From Kalaharituber pfeilii (lineage: Eukaryota > Ascomycota > Pezizomycetes > Pezizales > Pezizaceae), in contig WHUZ01000008.1 in NCBI GenBank assembly GCA_015179045.1, forward strand, positions 682,001 to 746,000: a stretch of 64,000 nt of DNA. The letters run 5' to 3'. Shown one piece after another: positions 1 through 12,545 of the stretch; within the stretch, counting starts at the first letter, position 1; every line of letters starts with the position of its first letter. The translations under genes and the position numbers were made by a program. A model generated the notes under the pieces. That model was not told where the DNA came from and searched no databases. It was given only the letters and a program-made list of their open reading frames with translations.

Positions 1-3000
1 TCCTGGCGGAGTCCAACCATTTTCCTGAAACTCCGCTTAGTTAGCGTCTGGATACGAGACTAATCTCTGCGCTCAATAAACTAGTTTCACCTAGTCTCGT
101 AACCAGAGTCACACCATTCATCTGGTTTCCGAGAAGCTCAGTCCGTTCGCAAGAAAAAGAATCCTATTATTGCCTTCTTTGAACTACAAACAAAAAATGA
201 GAATAAAGCACAGGAACCAAAATATGTTGTACCAGAATGTCATCATGTGTAACTGGAATTGCAGTCCATCTCTTTTGAACCTGATCCCTGGCTGGCCTCA
301 CCTCTCTGACAACCTCTCCCACTGTCGCTCCCACAGCAAATTCCATCATCTCATCCCGCATCTAGTCTCAGATCCCCCCCCAACCCCCGCTTCTCCCATC
401 CCCGCCTTCCATTGCCCTTATTACATGAGGCAGTCCCTCCGGCATTCTTTTCCACACCGCCTTCGACAACCTCTCCCACCGTTTCTCCCGCCGCTCTGCG
501 GTAGCTTTCCCACATCCGACAGCCTCTCAGACAACACTCACATCACCTCCCCTATAACTCTTCCCACCCCGTAGCCCGTCCGACACCCTATTACTTCTCG
601 CACCTCCGCCGCCCCCAGCGCTATCCTGTCGCTTCTCTAACTGTCCCCTTGCCTACCCCACTGCCCCATCGGATCGTGACAAATTGTAGCAGTGCTGACA
701 GGATCACAATAGCGACAGCATATTACCGGAATGAAAGACACTCCCTCCGTCTCCTAACGCCCACTACCCCACTTCCGCCTCTCTTGCCGCCTAACCACGT
801 CTCCCTATACCGCTCCTTCTGCCCTTCCTCCACTTGCAGCTCCGCTTGTCGCACCTCCGCTTCTCAACTACGTAGCTGCCTTTCCAATCAGTGCTCCCGC
901 CTCTCGCTTGGGGATAACGCGCATTCTCCTTAGTAGTCAACTGCTCCTGTGATTCTCATTTCGATAGTTTATTCTTTCTGCATTTCCTTATACTTATTAT
1001 TTATACCCATCGTATCCTCACTATGAGTACAAGGGAGTTATGGACATGATATCGTGGCTTCAGACGGACTAGTTCTATACCATGATCGGCTGCTGATTTC
1101 AAATCCAAATGTGCTGTTGTGAACAGGCAGAGTGTATACAATGATACCGCGTCTGCATGCACGAAAGGACCGGGTCTAGACTTGGTGGGCTGAGCAATAA
1201 GGTAGGCAAAACGATCAATTCATAGCATGTAATATAAGCAATGCATAGCAAGTGATAGCACAGAAAGAAGAGAAAAACCGCTGCCTAGACATCTCCTACT
1301 ACATCCACACCTACACCTATATATCACCGGCGTATGACTAAGCCAGACCTTGGCCGTAAGCCAAGAAATGACCAAGCTCCCGCCGGCGATTTTTCTCATT
1401 ATCCCACACTGTCTCCTCATGTAAATAAAACTAAGCAATTGGTGGGTACACCAGGGATTGTGGGTACACGGGGGTTGTGCATATATGGAAGTTTCGCATA
1501 CACGGTGGGGATCGAGAGGACCAGGTCCAAAATCGCTGGCACAAGAAAGCCTGACTGAATTGGGATGTTGATTACGAAACAACAGGAGGTGTATCAACCA
1601 GCAGCCGGTGGATAGCATGAGTTATTGGTTGGTGTCACAAGGGATTCAATTGTGGGCATGAGGGGGTCCAGAAGGACCAAGTATATAATTTGGCGGCGGA
1701 CGAAAGCCTAGCTGAGTGGGGATACCAATTCCAAAGCAAGATGGGGGTATACTTCTCATAATGCCAGTGACCAGAGGCTTCCCAGGGTTATTGTCAGATA
1801 CTTTGGTGCATGAGGTTCGGTGCATTTGTGCTGATGTTATAATTTCCCTGTCTTTCTTTTTCTTCTACTTCTTCTTCTTCTACTTCTTCTTCTACTACTT
1901 CTTTTCCTTTTCTTCATCCATTTCTTCTCACTACTATCATTGTCCATTGCTATTTCAATATCAAATCATGCCTGCCTTGTTTGTGTATGTTCCTAGAATT
2001 CGGTGACGACAGAGCAGTTTCAAATATCACTGATGCTAAGGGAATTATTTTACTGCACATTCCGCTTTGCCATGCCTACTTCATAGCTAGGTCAGGGTGT
2101 GGGGGAGGTGAAGGTAAGAGAAGGGAAACAGAAAAGAAAAGAAAATGGGAAGCGTGAAAGCGGGCTTACTATGGGGGTGGGAAGGGGGGAAAGGATGGGT
2201 TGCAGTAAGGTACTTGTAAATAAAAATTAGGAGTATTTAGATTTGAAGCATCGGAAGATAGTCATGTCGGACATAAGTCCTCAATTATGAAATCGGGATT
2301 TTCACAATTGGGGTTTTCGATGTAAAATCATTTTCGTGACCCGCAATTGCATCAATTTGAGCAAACTGAAGAATCGAATATGAAGGCAGACATAATGGCG
2401 AATGGCATGTAGCTTATTGATGTAAAGTAACTCATTACTCTCGTAACACTTACTATCAGCAGACCTTGCACAATTATAGCATTGAGAGGGTCTGATTTAC
2501 AAAACTGGGCCCCACCCATCATACATAAGAGATATTCCATAAAATCTTTTCTCCCGGTAGATGTAGAAATCACAAAAAATGCGAACTCATTTCAGTTTTC
2601 AATTGTTTTTGATCATTCCCCACAACCCTTTTTTTTCTGCCTTGTTTTTCCTAACTTATTGAAGTTTTTTCTGCAAGAAAATGTCCCTGTGGTGCCAGTC
2701 TACTATACCAAATTAGGACCTGAGCCATGAGACCATGCATCTACTCGCTGATTCGGAAAGTATTGGAACGCTGCATAAAGCGTATGCACTATCCGCCTTC
2801 TGAAATCATGCATATTATTATGTAGCGTTCCAATACTTTCCAAACCAGCGAGTATGTTCCAGCAAACATGAGTTCCACACGCTGCATATTGCATATTCAG
2901 GTAGTACCGTAAATCTGAACCGGGGCCTTTTTGTTTTCGAAAAGTGGGTCTTCAATTCTTGAGAACAATTCAATGGCAGGAATACAGAAAAGGGCGCGAA

Positions 3001-3497
3001 AAAAAAAAAAAAAAATTTCAATGCCGATGTGATAGTAGTTCCACTCATGGCGTAATCTCTCGAAATGTTAGACACCTGCTGCTGGAAAGAAAATCTCCTC
3101 CAAAAAGTTCAGATCGTGATCATTCGGATTATGTATAGGGGCACTAGATGCACGCAGCAACCTATTGCGCGCCTTAGTTATAGGGGGTATCTGGTGATAT
3201 ACTAATACCAAGGTAAGTCAGTAAGTTATAATTGGGATCCAGCTTTAGAATCAATTTCTAAGCCTTAAAGCTTTTGTAACAGATGCGGGAAAAGTCGTAG
3301 ATAATGCGGGAACAGTGAGAAGTGGCTGACGCCTTATAAGGAGTGGAGTGGGAATCATGTAGATGGTTACGATTTTACTACAGTATATGCTTGCCTTGGG
3401 TTAATCCTTGGAGCCTTGTCATAGCAAGTAGCGATAAACGGGGTTACGTGAGGGTCAAAAAAAAGGTGAGTTTGGATGTGGACATGGGTAGCAGATT
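1..3497 (-). repeat. Large repeat family C, copy C1 (inverted)
   Basis: The reverse complement of this stretch matches 21,660-24,855 (C2) and, more loosely, 52,911-56,760 (C3). The first bases match the C2 segment ending near 24,855, so C1 probably continues left of the window. It ends near 3,497, where the LINE begins. It contains a GC-rich stretch (about 300-900), three degenerate roughly 140-bp modules (about 1,080-1,780), a pyrimidine microsatellite and, near its right end, a LINE-tail-like segment ending in an A-run (about 3,409-3,466). The open frames here are short and not shared in frame with C3. No gene is supported. Confidence 0.85.
1855..1925. repeat. TTC/CTA-rich microsatellite
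   Basis: A pyrimidine-rich run of CTT/TTC and CTA triplets. Its reverse complement occurs at the equivalent place in C2 (about 23,105-23,165) and C3 (about 55,175-55,235), with different lengths. This is a length-variable simple repeat carried inside family C. Translated frames across it give poly-Phe/Tyr and are not credible proteins. Confidence 0.8.
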
Positions 3498-6400
3498 GGA
3501 GGGTGAGGGAGGTGGGGGCAGGAACGCGAGTAGTAGGATGGGAGAGAAGCAGTAAGAGGAGTGCGAGGGGGAGGAGGGGGGGAGAGAATGTAGTATGGGG
3601 TAGGGTGGGGGAGGTCTTGGTTGGGGGAGTATATGCTAATGGAGGGTGGAGGGAGGAGGAGTTTGAAGGGTGGGTGGAAAAGGTGACGAGGGTGGAGGGG
3701 AGATGCGTAATCATGGGAGACTAGAATGCGCACAGCCCGATGTGGAGTTTAGAAGGAACTGGGGAGAACAGGAAGGGTAGGAGACTGAGGGAGAGAATGG
3801 AGGAGGCCGGCTTTGCCTTGAAGGGAGAAAGAGTAGGAACGTGGAGGAGAGAAGTGGAAGGCAGGGTGCGAGAATCGAGAATAGACTTGGTGTGGGTAAG
3901 GGGGGTAGAGGGGGTGCAAGTGGAGCTGTGGGAAGGGGGCTCAGACCACTCGGTACTGGTAGTGGAGTGGGAGGAGGAGAAGGGAGGGAGAGAAATGGAA
4001 GAGAGGGTAAGAATTGATTGGGAAAGGGTGGAGAAAGAGGTCGAGGGGTGGGGCGGAGAATGGGGAGGCGAAGAGAAGAAGAAGTGGCTAGAAAGGGTAG
4101 GAGAGGGGAGCGGGTATGAGAGACTAAAACGATGGAAGGAGTCTCTGGAGAAGAAAGTAAGGGTAGGAGGGAAGAGTAAAAGGTGGTGGACAGAAGAGAT
4201 TGAAGAGATGAGGAAGGAAGTCAATAGGCTGGCGCGAGGGGGGGTGGGAGCAAGGGTGAGGTTAACAGAGAAAGAGAGAGTGAGGGGGTGGAAGGCGGCG
4301 GTACAGAAGCTGAAATGGAAGATACAAGAGAAGAAGAGGTGCTGGAAGGACTTCGTGGAAGAGGAGGGGTACAGTGACCATGGAGAGTGGTGAGGGTAGC
4401 GAAGGACCCTTTCGGAGGTAAGGAGAGAATGGGGGCGCTGGTAGATGAGGAGGGGAGAGATTTGGAAGAGAACGAGGAGAAGGTGAGGGCATTGGTGAGA
4501 AGGAATTTTGGGTGGAGGGAGAGTGGAGAAGATGAGGGGAAAGAGGTAGGAGGGGACTGGGGGGTAGGGGAGATAGATGAGAGGGAGAGAAAAAGGGTGG
4601 AGAAGGAAGTGAGGGCCGCATTACAGGGCACCAAGAATAACTCGGCTCCGGGACCAGATGGAATCGGGTACCGGCTGATCAAGATGGCCTTGAGGACGCC
4701 TATAGGTAATGAGCTGGTGAGGGAGATCACTGAGAATTGGATTCGAAATGAGATTCCGAAGGAGTGGAAGGAGATGCGGGTGGTCATGATACCCAAGCCG
4801 GGGAAGGATATCAAGACCACGAAAGCATGGAGGCCCATCAACCTGATCAATTGCATTGGGAAAATTGGAAAGAAGGTGATGGCTAACAGGCTGCAGAAAG
4901 AAGACCGACTTTTCCATAGGCTTCAGTTGGGAGCTCGGAAAGGAAGGAATGTCACTCAAGCAATGGCAAGGGCAGTGACATAGGTACAGAGGTGCCTGCA
5001 CAGGGGAGGAAGGGCAGCATGGGTGACAGCGGATGTCAAGGGTGGCTTTAACATCGTGAGGAGGGAGGTAGTTCTGAGGAGAATAGAAGAGAGAGGGAGT
5101 GAGGAGATTAAGAAGAAGAGGGGGTGGTTGGAGAAATTCATGAGGGGGAGGGAGTTTGGGGTGTGGTGGGATGATGAGGAGAGGGGGAGAGGCAGGTCGA
5201 ACGTGGGGGTGCCATAAGGGTCCCCACTCTCGCCAGTCATTTTCCTAATCTTCATGGCGCCCACAATCGAGAAGATAGAGGAGAGGGTGAGGAGGGTAGC
5301 TACTGGAACGGAGGTGGAGGTGCTGTCATATGTGGATGATTTAGCTGCGACGATCCTGGATTGGCATGGCTATTGAGATATGGGACGATTGAGGAAGAAG
5401 GTGAAGAAGGTGATGGCAGAGGTAGCAGAGGAAGATCAGGTCCCGCTGGAGGAGTCGAAGTGGGAGATGATAAAATTTGGGGTAGGGAAGAGGTGGAAGA
5501 AGCAAGGGGAGGATAAAGTAGCTGGGGGTCATTTTTGACGAGAATCTGACTTTCAGTCCGCACTGGCGAAACCGAGTAGGAAGGGCGAGGAGTTTGGCAG
5601 GGGCGCTGGCAGGGCTGAGGAATAGGGACTGGGGATGACACCACGGAGCTGGCGGCAGGCGTACACAGGGATGGTGAGGGCGGTGGCGATGTAGGGGAGT
5701 GAGATCGGGTGGAGAGGCCAAAAGGAGTGGAAGAAGGAGATGGAGCGAGTACAGCTGCAAGTTTTGAAGAGAGCAGCTGGAGGGGGAAGAGGTGCTGGGG
5801 TAGAGGAGGTGAATGCGATATGCGGAGTGGAAGACTTGGAGACGGTCCTGGAAGGCGCGCAAGCGAGAGCGATCGTCCGGAAGGTGGAGGCGCCGTCAGA
5901 GTTGGCGGAGCTTTGCACGAGCGACCTCGAAGGGAGTGAGAAGAGAGAGGAGGAGGCGAGAAACTGGAGAGACTAGGGGGTGCAGTGGGCAGTAGCCGAG
6001 AATGATGGGTATGAAGCAGTGCTGGACCGCTGGCAAGGTCAGTGGGCGAGGTTCTCGGAGAGGAGGAGGAGATCTCATGGGGAAGGGGGTGTGAGAAGGT
6101 GGAGGTGGAGACTGCAGAGGGGCTAGGGAGACAGAAAGGGGGAAGAGAGGAGTGGGAGACCTCGGTTGAGGAAGTTAGAAGGGGGAGGGCGGTTCTCCTT
6201 TCGGACGGCAGCAAGATCGAGGATAGCAAGGTGGGGGCGGGTGTATGGGGGAGATCGGCAGTAGTAGCGGAGGTGGTGGGAAGAACAGCGACGGTTTTCG
6301 ACAGGAAGGTGAGGGGAGTGAGAAGAGCTTTGGAGAGTGTGCCGGAGGAGGTACCGGTCCTGACCTGTCTGGATTCAGAAGCTGCCGTCGTGGTGATTCG

Positions 6401-7395
6401 GAAGGCAGGCAGTAAAGGAAAGGGGAAGACAGAGGATGTGAGGAGGGTAGTGGATGCGGTGGCAAGGAGGAAGAGGAAGGGGGGGAATGCGAAACTGATG
6501 TGGGTTAAGGCTCACATCGGAATTGCAGGGAATAAGAAGGCGGATGAGTGGGCGAAGAAGGGGACGATGGAGAAGGGGAGGGAGGTGGCCACCGGGAGTG
6601 GGGTACGCCAAAGGATAAAGGCGTGGAGGAAGGAGAAGAGAGAAGTGGAGGGCTTTGGAGGAGGAAAGGTAATGGAGTGGAGTAGGGTGGCGACATCAAA
6701 CTTCACTGCATTGCGACTGGAGCGAGGAAGGTGTGCTATATAGTTGAAGAAGCTAGGGGTGGCGGAATCGGATAGGTGCAGGTGTGGGGAGGTGCTGTCG
6801 AGGAGGAAAGTGGACTAGAGGGAAGAAGGAGTAAATCACTGGAATTGGTCGAGGTCTAGGGATCTGACTTTCTTCAACCTTGTAACGATGATTGTCTTGT
6901 GTGCTATGCTACAGAGAAGGCCTCCTCCCCGCCCTCTTGATATACCCGTAATTCTCAAGTGCCCACTTCCTCTTTTGGTAGTCTCCCGGTTCTTCAACCC
7001 GCCGAACCTTCTAGTACCCTCTCCCCTAGCCTTCCTTTACCAGGGCACGTGAAATGCCAAGGCCCTCTCCAGGTTTGCGACAGTGCAAACGGGGGAGCAT
7101 CTCGCTTTCCGATGCAGAAGCCAGGAGAATCGCCCGGAAGGTTTTGAGAGGTGGAGCGACATGGGAAAGGATTGGAAAAGAAAGGCGGAGAATGGGGAGG
7201 AGTATGACGTTTTACAGAATTTCTTCGCCGGGGTCAAGTTCTAGAAACTAGGAGCGGGGGCGACGGCGCGTGGGGGCCATGTACGTAGAGAGTTAGTTTA
7301 GCCTGTCTCCGGGCTATGAGGGCTTGCCAAGGGACCCTGCCATGGCCACGTGCTACAAGCGGGGTTATGTGATTAAAAAAAAAAAAAAAAAAAGT
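3498..7395 (+). mobile_element. 5'-truncated non-LTR retrotransposon (LINE, Tad/I-like)
   Basis: A degenerate LINE encoding, in order, an endonuclease/exonuclease/phosphatase domain, a reverse transcriptase and an RNase H, and ending in an A-run at about 7,376-7,394. That domain order is typical of I/Tad-like LINEs. The element begins inside the endonuclease domain, so 5' truncation removed ORF1 and the endonuclease N terminus. The 5' junction is visible because C1 stops at about 3,497. The sense strand is strikingly purine-rich (G+A), unlike its surroundings. Its last ~60 bases resemble the short retroposons scattered through the window, which suggests this LINE family supplied the machinery for them. 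It cannot be autonomous. Confidence 0.88.
3507..6840 (+). pseudogene. LINE polyprotein relic (endonuclease - RT - RNase H)
   Basis: The endonuclease part shows a GD-stop-NAHSPMW motif (in-frame TAG at 3,722), SRIDLVWV, and GSDHSVL near 3,937. The RT shows NSAPGPDG (about 4,640), MIPKPGK, WRPI, a GVP-stop-GSPLS motif where a TAA near 5,215 replaces the expected Gln, and the catalytic YVDD at 5,329-5,340. RNase H (about 6,187-6,580) keeps LLSDGSK, CLDSEA and HIGIAGNKKADEW. A Cys-rich remnant (CRCGE) lies near 6,775. Nonsense codons at 3,722, about 4,390, 4,981 and 5,215, plus frame changes (frame 2, then 1, then 0), show it is dead. CAA-to-TAA and a likely TGG-to-TAG fit C-to-T decay. Confidence 0.88.
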
Positions 7396-8074
7396 ACTGG
7401 AACGTATGCACCGAGGAGTACATTAGACACCTAAGTAGTGATTTTGTAGCATCGTGCCATGCAACCCAATATGCCAATTGTACACATAAAAAATTCTCTG
7501 TAATCCAAGAAAGCCCTCTCTCAACCCCGAATTGCTCTTCTTATTTTTTTCCCACTCTCTTTAATCACTCGTTGTATTCATAGCGCTCTTTAATTCTCAC
7601 TTATTCAGAATTTCGTCCCAATTGTCACTTGCGTAACCCTCCCTGCTTTCTTTCTTATTTAATTACTTCAGGACCGCAAATAATTCACTCCTCGCCTTCA
7701 CAACCAACTTCCGCTCTTTCTCCAATTGGACTCAGTGTAAATCTCATAAGTGTACTAGTATGAGCCGAAGGAACCAAACCACAACTGCCAGTTTGCATCG
7801 GCTCAAAGTCTACGTCATGCAGTCATCTCACGCAGATCTTTTTTTGGGTGATGGGTGACATAACCCCGCATACAGGGGTGCCGGTACCAGGGAATCAAGC
7901 AGATCTGATGAATCGGAACACTGATAAGAGGGCTAAGCTAACTCTGAGTGAATCAAGCATGGCTTGGCACTTATTCGTAATTCGGCTGAAATCCGACAAG
8001 ACGAGTGTCGGTAAATTCGGCAAATTCCGTCACAACCAATCTTGTGCAACCCACAATTGAGATTCAGGACCAAT
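7396..8074. other. Non-repeated interval with no recognised gene
   Basis: AT-rich sequence between the LINE tail and repeat A1, with no counterpart that I can see elsewhere in the window and no credible open frame. It holds one short retroposon (7,840-7,898). Confidence 0.5.
7840..7898 (-). mobile_element. Short poly(A) retroposon, LINE-tail type
   Basis: A 59-bp insert, T-run first (so minus orientation), flanked by an 8-bp direct repeat GCAGATCT at 7,832-7,839 and 7,899-7,906. Its body, read on the minus strand, resembles the inserts at 14,336, 34,712 and 35,359 and the LINE 3' end (ATGCGGGGTTATGT core). Confidence 0.7.
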
Positions 8075-9437
8075 GCGGGCTTGATGATCTGTAACAGCCA
8101 ATAGTCATTACAGAGCGAATCTGGTAGGCATCACCTCACCTCGATCACCAGGCAGACGTGCATAAACTCGCATCTTCGCCCGCATACGAGCAGCCACTTG
8201 TGCCTGCACTCCACATGCAGCAAGTTACGTCACCTGCACATTGCTTCGTAAATTTTAGTCTGGCAACCTACTGCCCAATTAAGTAATCACTGCCACTTCG
8301 CGTTAGTTTTATGAAATCTGAAATTCAACCCTCCATAATCGTCAACTCGTCGCTCTCACAACAATACTTTACCGCAATTCCATTCGCAACCTCATGCACA
8401 CGCAACCGCTCCCAGGAGTCTCGATGGTCATATACATCTCCAACGCTTGCATTTCTCAATTTCCTTTTCACTCTCGCTTTCGTTCCATGTATATCTACTG
8501 TTCCTATCCACCTCCGTCTCCATTCGTCTCAACCTACACCTCCAAGAACTTTCCTTATAAAATATAATTATCATGCTTATTGTCCGCCCGTGACCAGTGT
8601 CTACCATTTCTAGTTTTCCAACTTGAATAAATCTCCATACTATTGCGTTTAACAGTCTTCCCAATCAGCTAAAACCATTCCATCCTCGTCCACTCCCCAA
8701 TACATACCTTATTGACCTTCATACCGGCTGTTTCCTTTATATAACATCTTAACTTTACTTGATTTCCCAATCCATGGGATTGATTCAGGCCACTTACATT
8801 TTATATCAAGCCCAATCGGGAAAATATTACTAATTGTAACCCCTCCACCTTAAATAGAAACTCTAAAAATTCATCCAGTCTATTCAACGCAGCCGGCAGA
8901 CTCCCTGCAGACCTATATCTCTGCTCGGTGCAAGTTGTTTCCATCTCTTCTGCCGTCGACAGCAGCTGCTCCGGGAGCATCTCGTAGGCTTCAACAATCT
9001 AAACCTCTTGCCAGCTCCCAGATCGTATGCTGTGAAAAAAAATCTCCCCTACTCTGTTCAGCGTTTTGTGGATCGGGGATACATGGGGTTCAGATCTTCG
9101 ACTCCTCTGGAAGTGAAGATACCTTATGTGGTTCGGAGGGCGTGGAGGAGAATAGAGCCGAAGAGGAAGGAAAGTACAGGAAGAGGAAGGTCCAGTGGAG
9201 GGGTGGGCTTCATCCGAAAGCTCGTGAGTTTGGGTATCTTGTGTAGGGAAGTATTTTACGGGACTTTGTGCGCTATTTGTTCAGTAATCCGTTGTCTGTC
9301 TGTTGCCTGGAATATGAAGATGAACAATTCAAGAGCGGAATTGCACTCCTTTGTCTTAGGGGAAGGATGGTAAAGGAAACGTAATGACCAATTCTCCATA
9401 TTAAACTCTGCGGAGGGACCACCGGTCGTTCCATGAG

Positions 9438-9643
9438 TTTTTTTTTTTTTATATCAGTACTCGCATGCCGCCCTATGGGCTATGGCGGGGTCTAGTTACA
9501 TAATGAGGAATAAGAAAATAAAAAAAAAAGTGTCAACGAGGAAATAAGTGGTAAAGAAGAATAAGGAAAATGTCTTCGTCCCCCTTCAATCGTCCCGCCC
9601 AAGTCAATAGGTCCATCAATGCGTCGTTGTCATCTTTTGGGGG
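9438..9643 (-). mobile_element. 206-bp SINE-like retroposon
   Basis: Present in A1 but absent at the same place in A2 (near 37,750), where the sequence runs straight through. It is flanked by an 11-bp direct repeat CGTTCCATGAG (9,427-9,437 and 9,644-9,654). On the minus strand it ends in a body resembling GCCATAGCCC...GGCATGCGAGT followed by an A-run, the same tail as the much shorter inserts at 18,471, 18,901, 49,455, 51,028 and 51,321. It is therefore the longest member seen here and the best candidate for a near-full-length copy. Confidence 0.82.
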
Positions 9644-12545
9644 CGTTCCATGAGTAATGATGACGGCGGGATGTGACTGCAAGCGAGAAAAAGTGCTTTT
9701 AATCCTCCGACAAAGGCAGGGGGTAGGAACAAGGATATTATAACTTGAGGTGCAGTGTACATGGTTTGTACTTTCTGTTCGGAGAAGAGGTGACGGATAG
9801 GTAGGCCCTTCCTTGTCAAGGAACACCCTAGGACATCTCCAACCGCGGACTCTAGATACTGTTGAGAGCGGATTAGAAATGCACATGATCTCATCTACCT
9901 TTCAAGTGTCAGCAGAAGGAGTGAGGAAGCTTTATGACCTGTTTCTTTTCCATAAGAACTTGATCGGCTGCGCAGCATGAAGGCCTCTAGCAGAAACTTG
10001 GGACATGTGACGGGGGGTTTCTTTAGCGAGTCTAGCGCGTCTAAATCTATTGTTAATACATTAATGTAAGCAGTAGAATGTTAAACCTCCAGACTACCTG
10101 ACATAAAATGAATATCCCAACGGTGCCTTAAAATGGTCGAATTTGTTTTCTTTAATTTCTCCCTCCCCCCACTAGCTTTGGTAATCACTCACCTTTTCCC
10201 ATTATAGCATTAGCCAGATCTCACTCTCCGCATTGAAGCCTGTCCTGAACGATAAACTACCCCCGTCACCCCCTTGTACCCACCGATTGCTTCGTTTTTT
10301 TTGGCGTATCGACTCGCGCTTTGCATCAACTGTCCAGCAGAGTGAGGCTTCCCCCCCCCGACGACATTGTAAACCTGATCCCTCTGGAGCCCCCGTGGAC
10401 ACATAAGTTTGAATCCTTGTGATACCTACCAAGTGCTCGCTTTCAAGAGGTACCCCCCCACACCTTGCTCTGGACTTGGTAGCCCAACTTAGCCTAGCAT
10501 CTCTCCGCTACCCATAGCATAGACCAGGATTGTCTAAACTTCCGTTTTTCACAATCAGCATACCCACACTACTCGTATACCCACAGAAGGACAGAATCCA
10601 TTGGTTCGGGATTCACAACCCAACTCAGCGTAGGTTTTCTCCGCCGGGTATGTTATCGATCTGGCCCTTCTGAAACCCCAGTGTACCCAGATGCCACTGG
10701 TATAAAACCAAAAGATGCTAGTCAACAGGTTTAAGGAAGAAATATAAACTATCGGGCAAGACGAAAACAATAGAGAAATTGAAAAAATAAAAGTCGAGCT
10801 GCGAAGGAGTAATTTGCGCGAGCGGCGGAGGTTCCGGCGGAAGTGGTATAGGTCGTAGAAGGCGCGGTAGGAGAGGAGAGCCCTGAATACGAGTTCTACC
10901 AAGATGGCAACTATTATCTATTGTATATTAAGCACATATATTCTGTAGTTTGCATCAACCTGCGTGATGAGGTGACAGCAAAGGAGCAAATTAGAGAAGT
11001 GGAGCTGGGAAGGCGGAGGAAGCGAGGGCTGTCGGGGGTGGCTGTCAAAGAGCGTAGGAGAGACAGTAGGAGGGACAGCCTATGTAGGAGAGGTGGAGGT
11101 TGAAAGCTTTCCAGTCCAGTAATCTATCGCACAGTCCTATCATTCCTGTCAATGCCACTCTATGTTGCTGTATGAGAGGAGAGAATTAGGAGAGGCGATA
11201 AGAGCTGCGGCAGAAGCGACAGGAGAGGTGGTGGGAGAGGGAAGGTCGGAGAGCCGAAGCGGTTGTCGAAGGGGCGGTCGGGGGCGGGAGAGACAATTGG
11301 AGAGGCAGCTCAATGATGGGCGGGGTTGTGAGAGAGGCTCTCGAACAGAGTGACGGCGGGGGGGGGGAGGGGGGTTCGAATGTGGGCGCAGCGATGGGTG
11401 AGGTGACAGTGGAAACCGCAGCTGATGCAAGAAGCGCACGTGGGAGGAGCGAGGTGGGAGAGATTGTTCGGAGATACTGCCAAAAAGGCTTTCGAAGTGG
11501 CTGTCCAAAATGTCGGAGGTAGAGAGACGATAGAAGAGGAGAGAGGAGAAGCGAGGAGGCTGTCGGCGGAGTTTCAGGGGCGCGAAGTTGCCTTCCTTTG
11601 AAATTGACCTCTGCTTTGGCCGAAGTGGAAGGCCAGTGATGCGCCATGGAGAGATAGGGAATTGGGGTCCCTGTTCGATTCTGAGGCGGGGAAGAGGCGT
11701 GTGACGAACCCGGTTCCATTATGATTGAATTCTAGTGGGAGACCAGGGCAACCTGATTTAATTGCAGTTTTTTAAATCTCAAATTTTATGTTATGTTCGG
11801 ATTCATTTTTTCACATCACAGACTTACATCAATCCCAATTGGAAATAAGTCAGAACGCGCTAAGCGCGTGTCGCTTGAAATGACCTGGTTACATGTGGAA
11901 GGACTGCCAAGAAAACTGGGGAAATCCACAGCTCCGATTACGGTAAGGGAGCGCGTGACCTACTAGAGCCCTTCAGCTACATATGTATAAACTTACTAGT
12001 CCTCGGCAAATGCACCGGATCTTACACACAATTGAGCCACATGCAGTAGCGTGCGGAGAGCGAGAAGTTAAACTCAAGAACTCGTGGTTTCAAAAACCTT
12101 AGATCCTGCGAACCAGTGCACGTCTTATTCACGGGTCAGCAGGCAGGCGAGCCCCGGTTGCTGGATCTTACTAATGGGGTGTCGCTGTATTTATGAAATA
12201 TGGCATCAAGAGAGAGAGAAACAGCGTTCTGATCGCACCAGTACGTACGTGAATACATGCCATTTCTACTATTGGAAACATAGATATAAAGGTGTGTGGT
12301 GGCTACCTGAGTGGCACCTAAATTAATCGCAGCTGCAGCTGAATCATGGAGTTGTGCCGCTACGTCTGCAGCTGTCTTAATTGCATACATGTGATGCCAA
12401 TTGGCTGCAACCGATACAAGTGCGTTTCAGCTGGTTCCCACTGATGCAACAGTTCTCAGCTCGCTGCAACCGAGCAGTACATCAGCCTTGATTATTGGAT
12501 AATTTGGCTTAATGGATAAAGCCCCAAGTCCCGGGTTCGATGGTA

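Noticed and set aside
1855..1925. Poly-Phe/Tyr hydrophobic segment, possibly a membrane helix
   Set aside because: It is a translated TTC/CTA microsatellite of different length in each repeat copy.
5300..6229. 309-codon Pro/Ser-rich minus-strand frame within the LINE
   Set aside because: It is the antisense shadow of the purine-rich LINE coding strand; the RT and RNase H motifs are on the plus strand.
12500..12545. tRNA-like B box (CCCGGGTTCGATGG) in A1 and A2
   Set aside because: No acceptor, D or anticodon arms could be paired around it, and the B copies have lost the motif.
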